Shown: one piece after another, positions 32,466-44,541 of the stretch | Layout: each line of letters starts with the position of its first letter | Position numbering within the stretch: the first letter of the stretch is position 1 | NCBI RefSeq assembly: GCF_012489685.1 | Contig: NC_080043.1 | Span: 81,856,292-81,920,291 of the forward strand | DNA: 64,000 nucleotides | Origin: Lotus japonicus | Lineage: Eukaryota; Streptophyta; Magnoliopsida; Fabales; Fabaceae | Direction: 5' to 3' | Position numbers and translations under genes: made by a program | Notes under the pieces: model-generated | Database searches by the model: none | What the model saw: only the letters and a program-made list of their open reading frames with translations | What the model was told of the DNA's origin: nothing

Positions 32466-32799
32466 TACTATTAACGAACAATCTTTGCCTATTCCCCTAC
32501 ACATATTTAATCAATTAATCACAATGTGAGCCGATATTCCTTAATTTGAACTTTCCTTATTAATTTCATCAACCGCCTCGACATTAACTCCTTTAAATGC
32601 CTTAACATTGTCTCGCATCAATTTGCCAAATTCAATGGATGAACCCTGTGGCCTTAATTAAGAACTTCCTTAATTAAGAACTTGATTAAGAACTTCCTTA
32701 AGTACTTCATCCGTTCCTATATAACAGACACTTTAAGGTTGTTGCACAAGTATTAAGAAATAGCAATTAATGTTTTTATTTTATTAAAATTACAATCTA

Positions 32800-33064
32800 C
32801 TCCCTGCGTTTCTATTTAACTGTCCGGAAAGAGAAGAAACACACATATTAAGGAGTGCAATTAATTTTGTTGGTTTTCATAAAAGTTGTATTTGTTTTTC
32901 ATTTTTACCCTTTAAATTGCATTTTATCTTTCTTCATTTATTGTTCTGATAAGGGTATTAGTTGTACAAATATCATTTAATACTCTCCTGAAATGTTAAA
33001 TGGACAGTTAAATAGGAACAAATTATTTTTCTCAAAGTGGACAGATAAATAGAAACAGAGGGAG
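32800..33064. mobile_element. Stowaway MITE (inner, first)
   Basis: CTCCCTGCGTTTCTATTTAAC and the complement of its right end CTCCCTCTGTTTCTATTTATC form terminal inverted repeats with the Stowaway consensus CTCCCTCCGTTTC, flanked by TA on both sides. It is 265 bp and non-coding. Confidence 0.8.
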
Positions 33065-33155
33065 TAACTTCCTACTATACCTTTTATCTCTCTTCTAAAT
33101 TCTAACTTTTCAATTTTTCTACCACCAATAAATGAACGGTACAATTGGTAAAGTA

Positions 33156-33484
33156 CTCCCTCCGTTCTAGAAAGTTTGTTGTTTTGGATCATCTTTCAAT
33201 ACCCCAAAATGTTTGTTGTTTTAGAAAATCAATGCATTTTTTGCTATTTGTTTCCACTTATACCCTCATTTAATACATTTTCTCTCACTTTTCGCCTTTC
33301 ATATTAACCAACCACAACTCTTCTCTATTAATTACATTCTTCTCTATCTAAGTATAATTTAATAGTTGCACATTATACTTGTAAAATTAAATAAGGGCAA
33401 TCTAGTCAAATTATACTATCAATAATTGCTTTCTTTGTCTTTGTGCCACAACCTTAAACTACAAACTTTCTGGAACGGAGGAAG
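33156..33484. mobile_element. Stowaway MITE (inner, second)
   Basis: CTCCCTCCGTTCTAGAAAGT and the complement of the right end CTTCCTCCGTTCCAGAAAGT form inverted repeats, flanked by TA at 33154-33155 and 33485-33486. It is 329 bp and non-coding. A further Stowaway-like end (CTACCTCCGGTCTTATTTAT) lies at about 33703, without a clear partner. Confidence 0.8.
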
Positions 33485-33864
33485 TATAATTAATGCTCTC
33501 TTGAACTTTGTAAGGTGGCAGATAATTAGGAATAAAATTCAGTTAAAAATAGTGTCAGTTATATAGAAACAAAGGAAGTAATTAATGAATGGCATGTGAC
33601 CCTCGACAATCCTAGGTATAGCACCACTTACTAATAATAGAAGAGTGCAGAGATCTCAGCCATTAAAATTTATCTTGAACTAAGTAAAATGTTACACCTA
33701 CTACCTACCTCCGGTCTTATTTATAAGAACAAAATAAATTCACAGAGTTTAAAAAATGTAGTTAAAATAATTAAAATGTATTGAATTTGTCCTAAATTAA
33801 AATAAATTCTCAAAATTACCCTTTGTTCTAATGCAATATTAGTGTTGGAGAGCGGGAATGAGAA

Positions 33865-35690
33865 TTTTTTTTTTGAAATTCCATCAAATATATTGAAACT
33901 AGGCCGGCCTAGAGGCCAAAATGTCAAAGCAGACAAAAGCATCAAGTCCAGGCAGCCCCTCATCTATCCAAACCAAAAAAGAGGAGGGCCCCCGGGCCAA
34001 AAAGTCAACGACATTGTTGCTAGATCTATGAACAAAAGAAACATCCATATTTGAAAAAGCTAAAGAAAGCGTACAACAATCAGAAATAATCAAATCTAAA
34101 TAAGAGGACCCCCCTGCTACGACGACGCCACCACTGGAATAACTGCAAAGAATCTGTCTCAAAACAAACAGTGCAAAACTCAAGATCAATAGCCATCCTC
34201 AGCGCCCACCGGAAGCAAAGAGCCTCTGCCAAGCCAACAGATTGCATCAAGACCGGAGCCAATGCAGCTGCTGCCAAAACCTCTCCCTCCTCATCTCTCG
34301 CCACCAAACCAAAACTAGCTAGATTCCTCCGCAAGGACGCATCAAAATTGACTTTGATCCAATCTGCATGAGGACGTTTCCACGAAGACGCACCAGCTAA
34401 CGCCGGGCTCGTGACCGAAACTGGCCTAGGCAACGCTGAAAGAGCCACCATCCGCTGCATCACAAAGGTTACTTGTAGCACCCTCTGGTTAAAAATCCAA
34501 GCATTCCTTGCCTCCCAAATCACGTACAACAATGTAAAGATCCTGCTCACGACCTCATTCTCCAAATGCTCCATCATACCCGCAAGCACCTCATAGAACG
34601 CACTTGTACCACCTGGACGAATACCCAAAATTGCAAGCCGAAGTCGAGCAATAACAGGACAGAGCAAGAGAATACCCAAAATTGCAAGCCGAAGTCGAGC
34701 AATAACAGGACAGAGCAAGAAAGAATGCCTCGTCGTTTCATCATCAATCACACCCCATGGGCAAGAAGGGTCGACATCAATCCCACGTCGACGAAGACGG
34801 TTGCGAAGGGGCAAAAAACCAGAAGAAGCTCTCCAAACCAGCTCACGACACCTAGGAAAAGCAGTGGATCGCCACACCACCTTCCAGAACGAAGCTGGAA
34901 TCACTGGCGTAGAGGACGACGGCGGGACACCTTGATCATGGAACCGCCTGATAAATTCATAACCAGATTTAGCACTATACCAACCATCTTGTGTTTCAGG
35001 CCAGAAGAGAAGGTCCTCACGCCCCTGCACAGGTAATGAAACAGCCAAAATGCACTGCGCAGTGGCTGGGCTGAAAACATGCTCAACCAACGCCTCGTTC
35101 CAATGGCCATTAACGAGCAAACCGGCCACTTTTCGCAACCCCAATTCCTCAAATGAATCCTGTCGGAAAATTAAAGGTGACCCATTGGGGAGCAAAGAAT
35201 CGTCAACAATATTAATAGACTCACCATTTCCCACTCGCCATCGCCCACCTTTTTCAAAGATCCAACTTGTCTTCAACATGCTCGTCCAAGCATAACTTGG
35301 CCTATAACCTCTTTTCGCCCCTAAAAGATTACCACTGGGGAAATAGACAGACTTAAACACCAGACCAAAGAGAGAATCAGGGTTGTTATATATCCTCCAC
35401 CAGTTCTTAGCAACAAGAGCCAGGTTAAAAGACTTAAAGTCCTGAAAACTCAATCCACCATTCTCTTTTGAACGACATAATTTATCCCATGAAGACCAAT
35501 GTAGGCTTCTCCTAGTGACATCACCACCCGAATAAAACTTACTGATCATACTTTTAATCTGGTTACATAACCCATCCGGGAGAATAAAACAGGACATCCT
35601 GAAATCCATATTCACTGGAATTCCATCAACAAAGACCGAATCTGTCAATCTTTTTCCTCCACACCTTTCTAAAACCTGGAAATTTTTTTG
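33865..35690 (-). mobile_element. 5'-truncated L1-type LINE (RT tail, zf-RVT, RNase H)
   Basis: The minus-strand frame 35648-34080 encodes the end of the reverse transcriptase (MSCFILPDGLCNQI), then LCRSKENGGLSFQDFKSFNL, RGYRPSYAWTSML, WRVGNGESINIVDD, a zf-RVT region (WKVVWRSTAFPRCRELVWR with CPWGVIDDETTRHSFLLCP), and an RNase H domain with NFDAS, AEAL and ETDSLQ. The last 60 residues of RNase H are shifted into another frame from about 34110 (SSNNVVDFLARG). The 3' end is marked by a T-run at 33865-33874, the complement of the poly(A) tail. A 51-bp in-frame tandem duplication repeats LLCPVIARLRLAILGI. Most of ORF2 and all of ORF1 are missing. Confidence 0.88.
34620..34721 (-). repeat. 51-bp tandem duplication within the LINE
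   Basis: Units at 34620-34670 and 34671-34721 are identical apart from the last bases. The duplication adds 17 codons without changing frame, so translation shows LLCPVIARLRLAILGI twice in a row. It is a replication-slippage or repair product after or during copying, probably in a non-functional copy. Confidence 0.9.
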
Positions 35691-36577
35691 AAACCAAAAA
35701 AACTATTCATATCCTCCATTTAAAGGCAGATAGTCATCCAAATCAAATTTGTTGATCTCTTTCACCGCAATCTTCACTGACCAGAATAGGTATTTACAAT
35801 GAATTAAAAATTTATGGTGGGAGATGGGGTCTCAATCGAAAACAAGGGCATAGAGAATATTTATAAAAGACTTACATTTACATCGCCTCTATGAGACCAG
35901 TGAGGGTTCGAACCTACAACCTCAATAAAAGATTTCAACAAAAAGAAAATAAAAAATTACCATTTGAATAAAAATTATAAAAGTTACTTATGAGTAGCTA
36001 AAATCTTGTATGCCATTTTGAGTACACAAAAATATAGCTAAGCAACCTAAATAAACAACTCTCATTGTGGATGCTCTTCAAGCTTTGAACTCTAGGCTAC
36101 CAATGTTGCCAGCTAAATCTATGTGGATAAATGTCTTATTTTTTCAATTGATCATGCTATTTGGATATACGGTTCACATGACACTCAAGAGATACACGTA
36201 CGCAAATTTTGCCAGTTTCAAAATGCCACTAGTTTGTGGAGTTAAAAAAAACACATTCAGAAAACTAGCGCTGAATGAACCGTATATCTATAAATCATTT
36301 ATCTTTGTCAATGGCCAAGTCATCGACATCAAAGCAACTCATAAGAGTAATTAAATCAAATTTTATATAAATCTTTACAAAAAAAAAAAAAGCAAATGTG
36401 ATTAGCACCATAGATTGGTGATCTATGAAGACTAGGACAATTGTATGATTTGTTCTTAAGACTCTCATAAGAGACCATTCCCACATAATACTCCCCATAC
36501 GCGCGCGCGTGCACACACACATATGTATTTGATTATTTAGTTTTTCCTGATCCATTTGTGTCTTTGATATTCTTTAG
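35691..36577. other. Last part of the P450 copy 2 intron, no gene
   Basis: AT-rich with stops in all frames. A short alternating CG/CA stretch (about 36500-36520) is a microsatellite. The GGTTCGAACC at about 35909 resembles a tRNA-type B box but no SINE structure could be shown. The acceptor of the P450 intron ends at 36577. Confidence 0.45.
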
Positions 36578-37207
36578 GACCTGATAGGAGGCGGGACGGA
36601 AAGCTCTGCTGTAACAGTAGAATGGGCAATCTGTGAGCTCCTGAAAAAACCAGAGATCTTCAAGAAAGCAACAGAGGAGCTGGACAGGGTGATAGGGAGA
36701 AATAGATGGGTTGAAGAGAACGACATTGTCAATTTACCCTACATTGATGCCATTGCTAAAGAAACAATGAGGTTGCATCCTGTTGCACCAATGTTAGTGC
36801 CAAGACTAGCACGAGAGGACTGCAACATTGGTGGGTATGATATCCCCAAAGGGACACAAGTGCTTGTTAATACTTGGACTATTAGCAGAGATCCTAAAAT
36901 TTGGGACAATCCAACTGAATTCCAACCAGAGAGGTTTATAGGGAAAGAGATAGATGTGAAAGGCCATGACTTTGAGTTGTTGCCATTTGGTGCGGGCAGA
37001 AGGATTTGTCCTGGGTACCCTCTTGGCATTAAAGTGATTCACGCAAGTTTGGCCAATCTGTTGCATGGCTTTAATTGGAGACTACCTGATAATATGAAGA
37101 AAGAGGACTTGAATATGGAGGAGATTTATGGGCTGTCCACACCTAAGAAAATACCTCTCGAAGTTGTTGCTGAGCCTAGACTTCCAAACCATTTATATTC
37201 CCTATGA
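36578..37207 (+). CDS. Cytochrome P450, CYP92A-like, copy 2, exon 2
   Basis: The exon encodes 209 residues starting DLIGGGTESSAVTVEWA at a CTTTAG acceptor, exactly matching the exon 2 boundary of copy 1. Motifs: I-helix GGGTESS, ExxR as ETMR, PERF, and the haem loop FGAGRRICPG with the iron-ligand cysteine (position 457 of the joined protein). The C-terminus NHLYSL is identical to copy 1. The frame is intact and differences from copy 1 are mostly conservative. Together with 17906-18844 it would give a normal-length enzyme. Without exon 1 this piece has no membrane anchor and could not be a working P450. Confidence 0.9.
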   Translation, partial: DLIGGGTESSAVTVEWAICELLKKPEIFKKATEELDRVIGRNRWVEENDIVNLPYIDAIAKETMRLHPVAPMLVPRLAREDCNIGGYDIPKGTQVLVNTWTISRDPKIWDNPTEFQPERFIGKEIDVKGHDFELLPFGAGRRICPGYPLGIKVIHASLANLLHGFNWRLPDNMKKEDLNMEEIYGLSTPKKIPLEVVAEPRLPNHLYSL

Positions 37208-37649
37208 GTATTTTCTCTACTATGAGATTTACTCTCTAATAATATTAAGAATAAAGTGATTTGTTGAAGCTTAATGTTGTCATACTTGTAGGCAAGTTAT
37301 GATGTTTGAAACTTTTAGTATTTACTATTTTAGTGCACGTGTAATATCGATTTGAATTGTTGATGTTTTGTAATCAAAATAAAATATGTGATCTGTTTTC
37401 TGTCTTACTTTTTTGTTGTTGTTGTTGTTGTTGTTGTGTGTCAGGGATAGTAAAATTTTCAACATGATCCTGAAATGTAGAAAGTGAATTAGATCAAATT
37501 TTACTAAAAAATTGTTTAGGGTTAGTTAATATGATAATCCATGTGTGATATTTAGAGTCTCACATTGGTTAAGAATAAGTGAGATGAAGATAATATAAGA
37601 GACGTCATAACCCACATACTAAACTTATATTCCTTCCATCAATGGGGCT

Positions 37650-38531
37650 GAGTATTACATTAGTTTTGTTGATGCTTGTACTAGGTTCACTAGGATTTAT
37701 CTCCTTCAATATAAGTCCCAAACTTTCCTTATCTTTAATCAGTTTAGAGCAATGGTTGAAACTCTATTCAATGCCAAAATTAAATGTATACAATCTTATA
37801 ATGGTTTTGAATACTTGTCCCTTTCAAAATCCTTCATAGACTATCATGTCCCTTATACTCACCAACAGAAAGAAAGCATACGCACATTGTTGAAACTGGT
37901 CTAGCTTTGCTAGCTGAATCCTCCCTTTCTTTCATATACTAGGGTGATGCCTTCTCTACAACTACATATTCAAAGGTTGTTAAGTGTATTCTCTAGGACT
38001 TAAGTTGTACTTTTTCTTTTGGTCTTCACTTCATGCCTTATCCCAATTTCCATCTATCTGCATATTCTGATTCAGATTGGGGTTCTGACTTAGTTGATCA
38101 TCGTTCTACTTCCGGGTTTTGTGTTTATTTTGATGGAAACTTCGTCAGCTGGTCTTCAGATAAGCAACCAGTTGTGAGTCGTTCCAGCACTGAGGCTGAA
38201 TGCCGATGTCTTGCAGCCACCATTGCTGAGCTCATGTGGATTAAGTCTCTTGCAAGAATTGAACATTCCCTCACATTCTCCTCCAACCATATATTGTGCT
38301 AACATTGGGGCCGTGCAATTGACCTCTAATCCTTTGATTCTCAATCAGACTAAACACTTTGAATTGACTTACATTTTGTCCGTGAAAAGGTTGTTGCTAG
38401 CCTCATTTCTGTCCATCATTCATCTGCCTTGCATCAGATTGCTGAGGGTCTTACCAAGGCTATTTCGGGTTCCAGATTTTCATTCCAAGTTTAGAGTGCT
38501 GAGTTTGTCTAGCTCTAAGCTTGAGGGGAGA
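37650..38531 (+). pseudogene. Ty1/copia remnant: integrase joined to RNase H
   Basis: At 37659-37895 the translation runs FVDACTRFTRIYLLQYKSQT and later HVPYTHQQKESIRTLL, the copia integrase core. At 38027-38300 it runs LSAYSDSDWGSDLVDHRSTS, then GFCVYFDGNFVSWSSDKQPV and SRSSTEAECRCLAA, the copia RNase H with its DSDW and EAE signature. The reverse transcriptase between them is deleted and there are several stops (for example at about 38300). The purine tract GCTTGAGGGGAGA at about 38519-38531 leads into the 3' LTR. Confidence 0.85.
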
Positions 38532-38730
38532 TGATATGATAAGAGAGAGCTTTGATAGAAGTTGGTTATAACTGAATAAGTTTACTACTGAGTTGTTAGC
38601 GTGAGTTATATTTTCTGCTAAACATTGCAATGTAACAGAGCTACTATAAATAACTCACATAGCTTGTAATCTGAGTCATCTTTGATTAATGCAATTCACA
38701 CCAATGCAACTCACATAGAAGGTAGGGAAG
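38532..38730 (+). repeat. 3' LTR of the copia remnant
   Basis: The LTR starts TGATATGATAAGAGAGAG straight after the purine tract and contains a TATA-like ACTATAAATAAC at about 38642. The right edge is probably near CCAATGCA (about 38707). No intact 5' LTR partner is visible, so the exact end is uncertain. Confidence 0.55.
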
Positions 38731-38989
38731 AGTGTAAACATAATCATGCATCATTATGATCACATATGAATCATGAAACTATCAATAACTGAAAAACAAA
38801 AGCTGATTCACAAAATCAAAGTAAGTGTGGTAGAGAGCTGATTCACTATAAAGTACCTGGCAATAGAGTTAAGTCAAAGATAATGTTTGATCACTCTTAC
38901 TGCCGCAATCTCTAGCATGCTACGTTACTGCCTGCCGTATTCTTTATTAAGGAATTCAATAGCCCCAGAAACGTTGGGTTGTGCCTTTG

Positions 38990-39060
38990 TATTTTTTTTT
39001 TTTGATAGGCAATTAGACATATATTGAATAGAAGTACAAGGGGTACTTCAACCCAATACA
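38990..39060 (-). mobile_element. LINE 3' end with poly(A) tail (reverse)
   Basis: A run of T (about 38991-39003) followed by TTGATAGGCAATTAG and ACAAGGGGTACTTCAACCC is the complement of a LINE 3' end with its tail. The motif recurs in forward orientation near 14530. How far the element extends to the right is unclear. Confidence 0.5.
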
Positions 39061-40066
39061 AGAGATGATAAGAAGAAGAGAGAAGAAAAGAAAACTAATG
39101 AACAAGAGCGTGAAAGTAAAAACCTACCAATGCCGAAGCTACCCCACAATATTGTATGGTCTGCACAATACAAAACAACCAAACAGAAAATACTTTAGCT
39201 TTTGGTTTCCATTACACAACCATCATAGTCTATTGAATATTGAAGAGTAAAACTGAAAGACCGTTCTACATCAAGTATAAGAGAAAGAAAAGAAAAAAAA
39301 GGACATGCATATGCACAAGAAATTCATTTGGATTTCTAAATGTGATATGTGAATGTATTTAGTATTTATATCATATGGCATTGACATCCCTCTTGAAGGA
39401 ATAGAATGTAAATCTAAATCTAAATCATCCTAGTTAACTACCAATTCAAAAATATATGACAAAAGAACCAGAAGTGGCCACCAACAATCAGAAAGAAAAA
39501 AACAAAAATTCTGAATAACCTTATAAAAATGGTTAGAGCAGCAAAAATTAAAAGTGAAGTGCAGTAATGAAAACAGAAATACAGAAGTGTAGGTGATAAT
39601 GCACAAAGCCAGGTTAACTAGGATGGAAGAGAGATCATACTGGTGTGGTGCAACTGTGCAGGTGCGTTCCTTTACCGGCCGCCGCTGAACCGGGCGAGGC
39701 TGCGACGGTCCCGGCGTAACTACGCTCCTTTCCCATTATGGTTTCACGGGCCGGAACCCTCAACGCCCGCATCAACTTGTGGGCTGGCATGGGTTACACA
39801 TATTGATGGGTTCCATATTCCCAGCCCAACACATCCCATACTAAAATGGCACGGGTTGGGCTGGGCCTATATTCTTTTTTTTAACTCAGCTGGGCCTATA
39901 TTGGCACAAACAAAGTATGAGGGGGGTAGTTTGTTTCTAGATTAGATTTGATTGATATCACATTCTTACTAATATGATTACAGGAATGTTATTTCTGGAT
40001 AAAATTTATAAATGTCTTTGATAAGTATTTGGTACTTTTGAGAATGTATTTTAAATTTAATTAAGA
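39061..40066. other. Intergenic; includes a GC-rich block
   Basis: No gene is supported. The block 39655-39790 is clearly richer in GC than its surroundings. On the minus strand it carries a short open frame starting MRALRVPARETIMGKERS that ends after 45 codons. It could be a first exon or a gene scrap, but nothing confirms it. Confidence 0.3.
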
Positions 40067-40209
40067 GACAGTGTAAATAAATTTTATACAATCATTCAAT
40101 CACATCCCTTCATTTTGCTATTTCATAATTAATTTAGATTTTAATAATTTTTTTAAATAGGAAATGAAAGGTTGTGATTGAATGATTGTGTAAAAAAATT
40201 TACACTGTC
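40067..40209. mobile_element. Short MITE, 143 bp
   Basis: GACAGTGTAAATAAATTTTA at the left and the complement of the right end GACAGTGTAAATTTTTTTAC, each followed by ACAATCATTCAATCACA, form inverted repeats of about 40 bp that cover most of the element. No target duplication is obvious. Confidence 0.6.
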
Positions 40210-43200
40210 AATGCATAGAAATTAATTTCTTTATTTAATTTAAAAATTAAAATAGATAAAAAAATCATTTAATGTGGGTGAAGCGAGAAGATACATTCAT
40301 CTTTCTTATGAAAATGCAGGATCTCCTACTCATTTCATGTGAATCGAATGGAATTCATGGGAAAGACTTACACTTGAGAATTATAGTTTCTAATCTTTAT
40401 AATAAACACATGAATATGCATTATTAATCTCCATATCTGTGAGAATGTGTCTTCAAATCTTGAAGCAAACCTCCCGAAATGTTTTGTTTGAACCAAGAAA
40501 ATGGGGTGTTGTTATATTTTGTGGTGAGGGTGAATATGATGTTGGTTCCAAGGTTTTAAATTACGATTGTAGTTAAATCAATAGTGATTGACATAACATT
40601 TATATAGAATTTGTATACGTGTTTATATATTTTTTAAGACCATGTATCATTATGGAAAAAAAATGACTTTTGTAAGGTAATGTTTTGAAATTTAGTTGTA
40701 CAATCTCATAATTGATTATGTTCAATGTATAACTAGTCTCTCTAATTCTACCAGAATTAATTTTACAATATCACACTTAAATATCTATTTGTCATCCAAA
40801 CATGATTTTACCAAGTGAAAATTGAGTTTGAGGTTCCCAACTTGAAACCAAACACACACTAAGATTGTAATACTATACATATGATGTGTACCAAATGCAT
40901 TACTCCATTCCTAATTGATGAGAAGTGGCGGGTTTGTGGGCTAATCAAAGTGTCATAGTAGTGGGATGAAGAATTAATAAACGAGTATTGCATGTGGACA
41001 TGTCCTGGATCAGACTGACAGTAGAGGGAAGACGAATTGCAACAAAATCGTGGGAAAAGAAGGGGGAAAATGAAAAGAAAAAAGCAGCTTAATATTTTTA
41101 ACTCCGGAAAGCAAAGTCTTGAAAGTTGAAACTGGCATTGCATTCCTATCAAATTAAATTAATCAATTGAAAAACCTGTCTCACCCTAATGTTCCCTAAG
41201 CTCCATCATATGAATGGATATAATTGTGGGCTCTACCTAACTTTTAGACTATGTCACTATCCTTGTTCTGATAAAATAGTATAATTAGTGTGACTTGCAC
41301 CTCAAATGGAAAATCTTAAAATGGGTTAGCTTGAAAATCAATGACAATGTGCCACACAATGCAGAGCTTTTGTCCAATGTGAATGAATGTGTTCAGTTTC
41401 CACCATCAATGAGAAAGACGAAAATATGGATTATGGAGAGATACGTTTTGATTTCAATTAATTTAGAACACATAATATTGGTGTTTGGTGGATGCGTGAA
41501 ATGAGTACTCATTCTAGTCCAACTTTTTGGTACAAAAATTCAAGCCACAGTTCCATTTTCTGCTATTGCTACCAGCTAAACTAAATCCTTTGTGCAGTCT
41601 TTCCCATGTTGAACCCTTTTTGGCTTGATTCTTCATTTGAATTCAGGCAGTTTAGACTAGTTCATTACTATATCTGAAGAATTTTGAGTATTCTGAGTGG
41701 ATTCATGCCTAATATTGTTCTGCTGCGTTGAACAACGCAGCTTGAATATATTATTGATCTAAAAGTATACCCCTGTTTTCTCTGTACTTCTAATTTCAAC
41801 ACACATTTGGCTTTCAAATGGTTATGTCATTCCATGACTCCAGATTTTTCTATATTATGTGATCAATATGTATTTTATGTAAAGAATTTGAAAACGACTT
41901 ATCTCATTGCCTCATAAAGCTAGTGGAGACCCCTTCCAAAAAAAAACTAGTGGAGACCGATTTTTTCAGATAATCAAAATGTTTGTTTAAATTTAGAACC
42001 TGCTCTAATTTTGCCTATACATATTGTAGCTGAACCAATGTGTTACTGTCTGCTTGTATAATTTCCTAAATTTCACTTACCATGGTTTATTTTTGTATCA
42101 GGTACTTGTTTAAACCAAATAAAGAATTTCTGATTTGTTTCATGTTAATTTTTTATTTGTAACATAAATATCTTCCATGAGAAATAATCATGTTTGAGCT
42201 GAAAATATTCACACCTTGTGAGGCAATACCTGATCAAAGTATAATGATGTTCTTAGGAAGATTGTAAACGACATCATTTCAAATAATAAAATAAAATATG
42301 CCATGCATTTATTGAATGTTTGAGCCATTATTTCTCTTGTGGTATTTGATTTGATTTGATTAGTATTAGTCTTCGTTTTGATTGTTGACATGTCACCAAA
42401 CGAAAGTTGTAGATTCTGAATTTGTGATTTAAGCTTTGCCACCAGTGATTTTCATTAACCCCACTAGTGGCTTGGTTGGGGTTGGTGAAGGAAGTTGATG
42501 TCAATATTTAGCCCCAACGAAAGCCTAAGTCTAGTTCAAAGGAATGAAATTGTTTGCCTTGTTTTCTAACAATTTATAAAATTTCAATTGGCTAAGCTAA
42601 TTGTAATCATTAAAGATGAAGATTGAGTTTTTAATCCTTTTATTAATTAAGAAAAAATGAAGTGTCTAGTAAACTTAATTGAATTTCCTATTCATGTTCA
42701 ATCACCTGCAGTAATCCGAACTAGCTAGTTCATCTTGAGACATTTATATAAAACATAGTCTTTCATTTGTCTAGACTTATTCAAATAGTCATCAATAGAC
42801 TCTTCATCCAATTTTTTTTATGTTTACTAAATCCATTAGACTCACCTTAGCTTCTCCCCTAAAAAATTGTTAATGAAACTGCCTCTCAAGCTGTATCCAA
42901 TTATGAACTGAATTAGGAGGCAATGTAATAAATCAAGTTAAAGTATTTTTAGTTAAAGAGTTAGAAAAATAATTCATTTTTAAATTTTCATTAATAGCTA
43001 AATCACTTCACCCGATTTGATACCTAGTTATACGTTTCACAATTGATTCTCTCATTTTTATTCAAAACTTAGTGAATTTACGCATTTTCCGACCTCTAGA
43101 AAACTTTGTTTCTAAGATATTTTGAGAAATGATTCACACAAAATAAGGTTGATTTCCAACTAAATACCAAAATAGGCTGAACATTTTCTATTTGAGGTTG

Positions 43201-44541
43201 GTTTCAGACCACTTCTATTTGAGGTTAGTTTGGAACCATTTCCTATCTGATTGCTTTAAAACTTTAAACGTCCAAGTCTATAGAAAATGACAATGGTTAC
43301 CATGAGAGTAAAGTAAATATATTTTTCTTCCATCTTTACCGTTTCTGTCATTTTTAATTTAATTACTTTGTTCATATCTAGTTCTTTCACGAAATAAGGT
43401 GTTTATAGGCCTTAGGAATGCATAACTTCACCATTTGTAAACCACTAAACTTAAATATCGCAAGAGGACCTTTAACAAACTCCTAGACGAATCCTTTATA
43501 TATTGTCCATTTCACTATTTATTTCACATGTAAACAAATTCGTGCCAATTTTATTTCGGGAGAAAAAACAAACGGATCCAAACAAGCAATCTAGACACTT
43601 AAGGTCCTCTTAGGCTCTTTAGTTTAGTGGTTTACAAACTCTAGTGTCTTATACTTAAGGGAGCGAAATATGTGCTATTTGAGCCAATCAGTCAATGCGT
43701 TTATTAAGGATGTCTCAGGTTAAATTCAAGATACTATATACTTTGCCATTACTGCCTTTTGTTTTCTCGCTAGCAGAATGGGAGTGATTTAAAAAAGAAC
43801 TGAAAATGCAAAATCATCAGCCTAGCAGAATGAATCTAAGTCTCCCAGAACATGGATGCCACAGTTTGGGAAAATGTTATCCTAAACCCAAATATTATTC
43901 ATCAATAACCATTTGTCAACACGCGGAACCGGCGCAGGACAATGATAAAATTTGGTTTATTTCAGTTCTAAATTATTAGTTTTTTCAAATGAATATCGAT
44001 GACTTTGTTAGTTAAGAATTAAAAAATGCTGCAGATAGGAGATAGGTCGTATTTAATCATGTTTTCCAAGAAGAAGAAAGAATAATAATTAAAAATTAAT
44101 TAAAATGAGAAAGTCCACATTTATCAAAGTAAGGTAGAAAATCATGACAAAATTGCAGAACACAAGGTTTATTAAACAAACATCATAATAATCTGAATGT
44201 GAAATGTGTGTAACGTTTAAACTGCATAATAGCTTTGAAATAAGTATGTGGTAAGTATACTTAGGTGTATGTAACATCAGTCACCTAAAACATGCTGAAA
44301 TTTTAAAAAATCAAACATCAAAATCAAACAAACAAACAAAAACAAGAACTGTATGATGCATGTACATCCTATGTCTAATTTTTCTTTTTCCTAACTTTAA
44401 CTATGATTACATCAAGGAGAATTCCATTCCTCAGTACATGTTTAGAAATTCGTTCGGTTTCGCGGTTGATAGAGTCAATTTTCCTTAGTGTTACTTCTGT
44501 CCATTGTGATTTTGACTTAGGCCGGTATGCACGAAATCAAG
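40210..44541. other. Intergenic, no gene seen
   Basis: 4.3 kb of AT-rich sequence with only short reading frames. An imperfect inverted repeat (TTTGTAAACCACTAAAC at 43434 and its complement ending 43638), similar over about 50 bp, may be another small MITE. The last 200 bases before the kinase stop codon probably contain its 3' UTR. Confidence 0.45.

Larger units (their letters stand above)
32705..33578. mobile_element. Stowaway-like MITE split by two other Stowaways
   Basis: The left end CTTCATCCGTTCCTATATAAC and the complement of the right end CTTCCTTTGTTTCTATATAAC are inverted repeats flanked by TA (32703-32704 and 33579-33580). Its interior is interrupted at TA sites by the elements at 32800-33064 and 33156-33484. 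Without them it would be roughly 280 bp, usual for Stowaway. Confidence 0.65.
18845..36577 (+). other. 17.7 kb intron of P450 copy 2
   Basis: The donor is GTACGT at 18845 and the acceptor is CTTTAG ending at 36577. Contents in order are a candidate Harbinger-type MITE, a complete Tat-clade retrotransposon (19800-31052), a Mutator-like element (31437-32465), three nested Stowaways (32705-33578) and a truncated LINE (33865-35690). The remaining original intron sequence amounts to only a few kilobases. The retrotransposon and LINE coding strands are opposite to the gene. Confidence 0.8.

Noticed and set aside
34171..35036. Plus-strand frames up to 156 codons
   Set aside because: They lie antisense to the LINE RNase H/zf-RVT coding region and repeat the same 51-bp unit; no independent features.
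35895..35925. GGTTCGAACC resembling a Pol III B box (SINE or tRNA)
   Set aside because: No A box at the right distance, no tRNA fold and no SINE tail; the motif is a short palindrome that occurs by chance.
37414..37440. (TTG)n run after P450 copy 2
   Set aside because: Ordinary microsatellite in the 3' flank.
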